A stretch of DNA of 27,523 nt from Bacteroidales bacterium (GTDB lineage: Bacteria > Bacteroidota > Bacteroidia > Bacteroidales > UBA932), in NCBI GenBank assembly GCA_004552965.1, contig SFMU01000039.1, positions 1 through 27,523 on the forward strand, in the 5' to 3' direction. The stretch's first letter is position 1. Each line of letters opens with the position of its first letter. Below the pieces are notes generated by a model. The model saw nothing but the letters and a program-made list of their open reading frames with translations. It had not been told where the DNA came from and made no database searches. Positions 24,373-27,523 of the stretch are shown here, piece by piece. The position numbers and the translations under genes are program-made.

Positions 24373-27353
24373 TACATCAAAGTCTTAAGTTTCTCCAGTC
24401 TCATGTTGACATTGTCCAGTACCCCGTCAGATTTGCCCTGAGGGGTGTAACCGTCCCTGATACTCTCGAAGGTAGCCTTCGCCTGAGCGTAGTTTTCCTG
24501 CTCGGCGAAGGAGTCGCCAAGCACTATGAACGCCTTTGCAAGCCAGTAGGACTGGTTCGGAGCATCGGCAGCGAACTTGTGGACCATCGACTGGACAGTG
24601 GAGTAGTTGCCCTGGTCGTAGGCATCCTGGATGAGCATGTAGGTTGCTTCGGCACCTTCGGCATCCGACGGCTCCGAGCTGAGTGACCGGAACAGAGCGT
24701 AAGCCTTGTCCCTCTCGCCCAGAGAAAGGCTGGACTTGGCGCAGACATAATCGGCCTGACGCTTTTCTGCCGCGGAGCTGGCCTTGTCTGCCTTGAGGGC
24801 GTCAGCGCAGGCGATAGCCTCCTGATAGTCGAGTCCCCTGAAGGCGGACTGCATCATACCGGCTCTGGCGGTGTGTCTGTTGGCATCCAGACGGGCAATC
24901 GAGAGCAAGGACCTGTAGTATGAATAGGCATCCTTGAAGTGCTCCAGTTCAAATGAGAGGCCGGCAAGCCTGAGGGTAGCGTTTTCCGAGCAAAGTCCCG
25001 AAGGCTCGGTCTCAAGGGATTTCTGATACCAGTCGCAGGCAAGTTCCTTCTGACCGAGATTGCGGTGGCACTCTGCAAGGTAGTACTGGGTCTGGGCGAC
25101 ATTCACGCCCTGAGGATAACGGTCCAGGTAGGACTTGAGGGATGAGATGGCCTTTGAATAGTTCTCCGTCATGAAGACCTGCTCTGCAGCATTGAAGTAC
25201 ATCTGTTCCTTCTCGGCGTCGGTCTTGTCCCTGGTGGCTCCGATCAGTTCCGCATAGTCGAGGAACTCGTCGCCTCGGCCTTCGGACTGGTAGATGGATT
25301 CGATCGCGCTCAGGGCATCGGCAGCATAGTCCGTGTCAGGCATCAGGTCGATGACCTTCTTGTAGCAGTCCAGAGCGTTGTCATATTCGGACATGTTCCT
25401 GGAAATCATTCCAAGCTCTATGAGCGAACGCGCTATGATGGTGTTGTCCTTGGTGGAAGACCCGAGCTTGCGGAAAACGCTGATGGCAGATTCATTGTCA
25501 GATGCTGCGACATATGCCCTTCCGAGCTCGTACATGGCTTCCGGGTAGAATTCCGCAGAAGGGTCGGCCTCCTCCACGGAAGAGAGGACCTTGACTTTGC
25601 CTTTCTTGTCTCCGGTAAGTCCGTAGGCGATTCCGGCCTGAAGGTAAGGATAAAGATTGTCCTTGTAAGGGAAACGGGCGATGGCCGCCTCGTAGAGCTT
25701 TATCGCCGAAGGATAGTCCTTCCTGAGGAAATCACAGTCCGCCCTCCTCGCTGCGGCATCCTCTCCCTTTGCAGGCTTGGAAGAGGCAAGATACTCATCG
25801 AACCACTTGGCCGCTCCATCATAGTCATCTTTCTTGAAGTAGCAGTAGGCCAGGTCGTAAGGGATGAGAGCCCCCTCGGGTTTGCCTTCCAGAGCCGAAT
25901 TGTTGTACAGTGTCGTGTAGACATCGATTGCCTGGTCATACTGACCGCTTCGGAAGTAGGACTCTCCGAGCCAGTAGCGCGCAATCTGGTTGAAAGGATC
26001 CCGCTTGTCGGAATAGTATGAAGCGGCCTTGAGAAGCGGAACCGCATCCCTCCATCCACCACCTTCGATCAGCTGGTGGGCACGCAGGTAATTAGCCTTC
26101 ATGTAGTTGACCTTCTGGCGGGAATCGAGCAGATCGATATTCGAATATGCATCCACGGCAGCTGCATAATCATGGCCGTACAGGCATGCGAGGGCTATGT
26201 AGCCGTAGATGATGTCGTCCTTCTTCTTACCCGGATAGGCTTTCATATATTCATTGAAGACGGAAGGGTTGTTGTTGAGGTCGAAGGAAAGCTTCGCGTA
26301 GTTGAAATGCGCGTCCTCGCGTATGTCTTCGTTCCACGGCTGGGAGGATGCAGCCTTGAAGGCATCCATAGCCGCAACCTTGTTGCCCGTCTTGATGTAG
26401 CTGTAGGCCATTTCGTAGTTGGCGATCTGTCCGATAGAGTCCGCGCGGGATGTCATCCTGGAGAACTTGTCCACAGCCCCCTTGTAGTCTCCCGTCGAAT
26501 ACATCACGGAGCCTGCATAGAATAGATCTGCATCGTCCATCTCCTTTGCCCCTTCGCCGAAGATCTCGTAGTATTCCCTTGCCTTGGCTGCATTCCCTTC
26601 AGAGAGATAGGATTCCGAGATGAAACGGGCAAGCTGCCTTTTCCTTTCCGGTGTGACCCTGTCAAGAGCCGCATCGCCGTTGCTGATGACATAGGAGTAG
26701 TCCTTCAGCATGTAGCGACATTCGATCATGTACGGGACTGCCTGTTCGGTGAATCTTGGGTCCTTGGCCGCCTTCGAGAACCAGTCGAAGGAGTCTTCGA
26801 AATTCTTCCTGACATATTCGATGTACCCCAGGGAATATCTCGAAGGGGCGGTATAGTCCGAATACGGCATCTTCTCCGCCTTGGAAAAAAGTTCTTCCGC
26901 CCTGTCATATTCATCGAGTTCGAACAGGGAATATGCCTGCTTGAAGATGAACTCCGGCACCTGGCTGTTCTTGAGGCTGCGCATGTCGATCCGCGCGAAC
27001 TCGGCGCTGGCAGTGCTGAAGTTCTGTTCATCAAAGAGGTTAAGGGCATTGTAGAAGCGGATCTGAGGGATAAGGCCCGAATATGGGTACTCCGATATGT
27101 ACTGGTCTGCAAGGTTCCGGTTTCCTACCGACTGACGCCGTACGGCGCAAAGGGCTTCATAGCCTTTGGCCATCACATCCTGACCGGAAGCGGCGATTTC
27201 CGAGAAAATGGATTCGGCACGCTCGAACATGCCGCGGTCATAGAATTCAACGGCCTGGCGGAAGGCATCGGTCTTTGTTGTCTGACCATTGGCGATGAGC
27301 TCGGAAGACAGTGCCAATGCAATTGACAAAGCTGCAATGAGTCCTCGGTTCAT
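24372..27353 (-). CDS. large periplasmic tetratricopeptide-repeat protein
   Basis: A 993-residue protein with a signal peptide (MNRGLIAALSIALALSSELIANG) and then TPR-type helix pairs over nearly the whole length, for example AEELFSKAEKMPY, WLGESYFRSGQYDQAIDVY, YCYFKKDDYDGAAKWFDEYL, AISVFRKLGSS, NALDCYKKVIDLMPDT and YYLAECHRNLGQKELACDWYQKSLE. No catalytic domain is seen. TPR arrays of this kind act as scaffolds, as in YbgF/BamD-like envelope proteins. It is the first gene of the run and overlaps the outer-membrane barrel gene. Function is unknown; an envelope assembly or transport role is inferred from the partner. Confidence 0.85.
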   Translation of the reverse strand: MNRGLIAALSIALALSSELIANGQTTKTDAFRQAVEFYDRGMFERAESIFSEIAASGQDVMAKGYEALCAVRRQSVGNRNLADQYISEYPYSGLIPQIRFYNALNLFDEQNFSTASAEFARIDMRSLKNSQVPEFIFKQAYSLFELDEYDRAEELFSKAEKMPYSDYTAPSRYSLGYIEYVRKNFEDSFDWFSKAAKDPRFTEQAVPYMIECRYMLKDYSYVISNGDAALDRVTPERKRQLARFISESYLSEGNAAKAREYYEIFGEGAKEMDDADLFYAGSVMYSTGDYKGAVDKFSRMTSRADSIGQIANYEMAYSYIKTGNKVAAMDAFKAASSQPWNEDIREDAHFNYAKLSFDLNNNPSVFNEYMKAYPGKKKDDIIYGYIALACLYGHDYAAAVDAYSNIDLLDSRQKVNYMKANYLRAHQLIEGGGWRDAVPLLKAASYYSDKRDPFNQIARYWLGESYFRSGQYDQAIDVYTTLYNNSALEGKPEGALIPYDLAYCYFKKDDYDGAAKWFDEYLASSKPAKGEDAAARRADCDFLRKDYPSAIKLYEAAIARFPYKDNLYPYLQAGIAYGLTGDKKGKVKVLSSVEEADPSAEFYPEAMYELGRAYVAASDNESAISVFRKLGSSTKDNTIIARSLIELGMISRNMSEYDNALDCYKKVIDLMPDTDYAADALSAIESIYQSEGRGDEFLDYAELIGATRDKTDAEKEQMYFNAAEQVFMTENYSKAISSLKSYLDRYPQGVNVAQTQYYLAECHRNLGQKELACDWYQKSLETEPSGLCSENATLRLAGLSFELEHFKDAYSYYRSLLSIARLDANRHTARAGMMQSAFRGLDYQEAIACADALKADKASSAAEKRQADYVCAKSSLSLGERDKAYALFRSLSSEPSDAEGAEATYMLIQDAYDQGNYSTVQSMVHKFAADAPNQSYWLAKAFIVLGDSFAEQENYAQAKATFESIRDGYTPQGKSDGVLDNVNMRLEKLKTLM

Positions 27354-27523
27354 ATATGTTGAAATTTATGTTTGTTTTTCAAAATTCTTTCTCAAGTTCC
27401 GCAAGTCGGAAACTTGGTCAATTGAGTTTCGCAAGTTGCAAGTACTTATCATTCAGTGGACTTTCCACCATACGCGAACTTTCGCTCACGTCATGATCTT
27501 TATCCACGCTACCCTATCCCTAA
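27354..27523. promoter_or_regulatory. repeat-rich region upstream of the TPR gene
   Basis: Several small repeats are packed here: direct repeats AGTTCCGCAAGTCG (27395-27408) and AGTTTCGCAAGTTG (27425-27438), 12 of 14 identical and exactly 30 bp apart; an inverted repeat CAAGTTCCG (27393-27401) with CGGAAACTTG (27407-27416); a GTGGA/TCCAC hairpin (27456-27468); and the dyad GCGAA-CT-TTCGC (27474-27485). No exact TAnnTTTG box is seen on the minus strand; TAAATTTC close to the ATG is one base off. Confidence 0.4.

Noticed and set aside
27486..27523. Minus-strand open piece ending in TGA as the tail of another gene
   Set aside because: Only 12 codons to the window edge, too short to separate from chance.

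Overview
The window looks like a chromosomal segment of a member of the Bacteroidales (phylum Bacteroidota). Evidence: several upstream regions carry the Bacteroidota -7 box TAnnTTTG, there is a Bacteroidota-type serine palmitoyltransferase, a XylR-type regulator and periplasmic glycoside hydrolases, and the envelope proteins resemble this group. G+C is about 50% by eye. The species cannot be named from this window; an uncultured gut lineage is plausible. No phage, transposase, CRISPR array, rRNA or tRNA was found.

Left part (1-7.43 kb), mostly + strand: a possible gene tail (1-72), a POTRA-less Omp85/BamA-like outer-membrane protein (231-1571), a non-coding stretch with two structured 39-bp repeats (1591-1682) and an operator-like promoter (1731-1803). 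A META-domain lipoprotein with a striking Cys-Cys-Lys repeat tail (1829-2410) follows, closed by a strong terminator. A GH99-like glycosidase with a C-terminal sugar-binding-like module lies on the minus strand (2508-4340). An alanine/glycine:cation symporter (4492-5913) and a XylR/AraC regulator (6276-7433) follow on the plus strand.

Right part (7.46-27.35 kb): an uninterrupted run of minus-strand genes. In transcription order they are: a 993-aa periplasmic TPR protein and an outer-membrane beta-barrel (1-nt overlap), gyrB, serine palmitoyltransferase (spt), an SDR oxidoreductase broken by a frameshift, a PgpH-like c-di-AMP phosphodiesterase, trigger factor, clpP, clpX, an M20 dipeptidase, pyrF, a GH78 alpha-L-rhamnosidase and a gamma carbonic anhydrase. 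Gaps are 17-66 nt or overlaps. One promoter-like box is visible inside the run, before gyrB.

How the genes work together: tig-clpP-clpX is a folding and proteolysis unit. spt makes the sphingoid base of Bacteroidota sphingolipids, and the adjacent SDR would suit a ketone reduction but is disrupted. The TPR/outer-membrane pair is probably one envelope module. The most unusual items are the CCK-repeat lipoprotein with its upstream dyads, the paired hairpin repeats, the broken SDR, and the repeat-rich promoter regions of xylR and the TPR gene.
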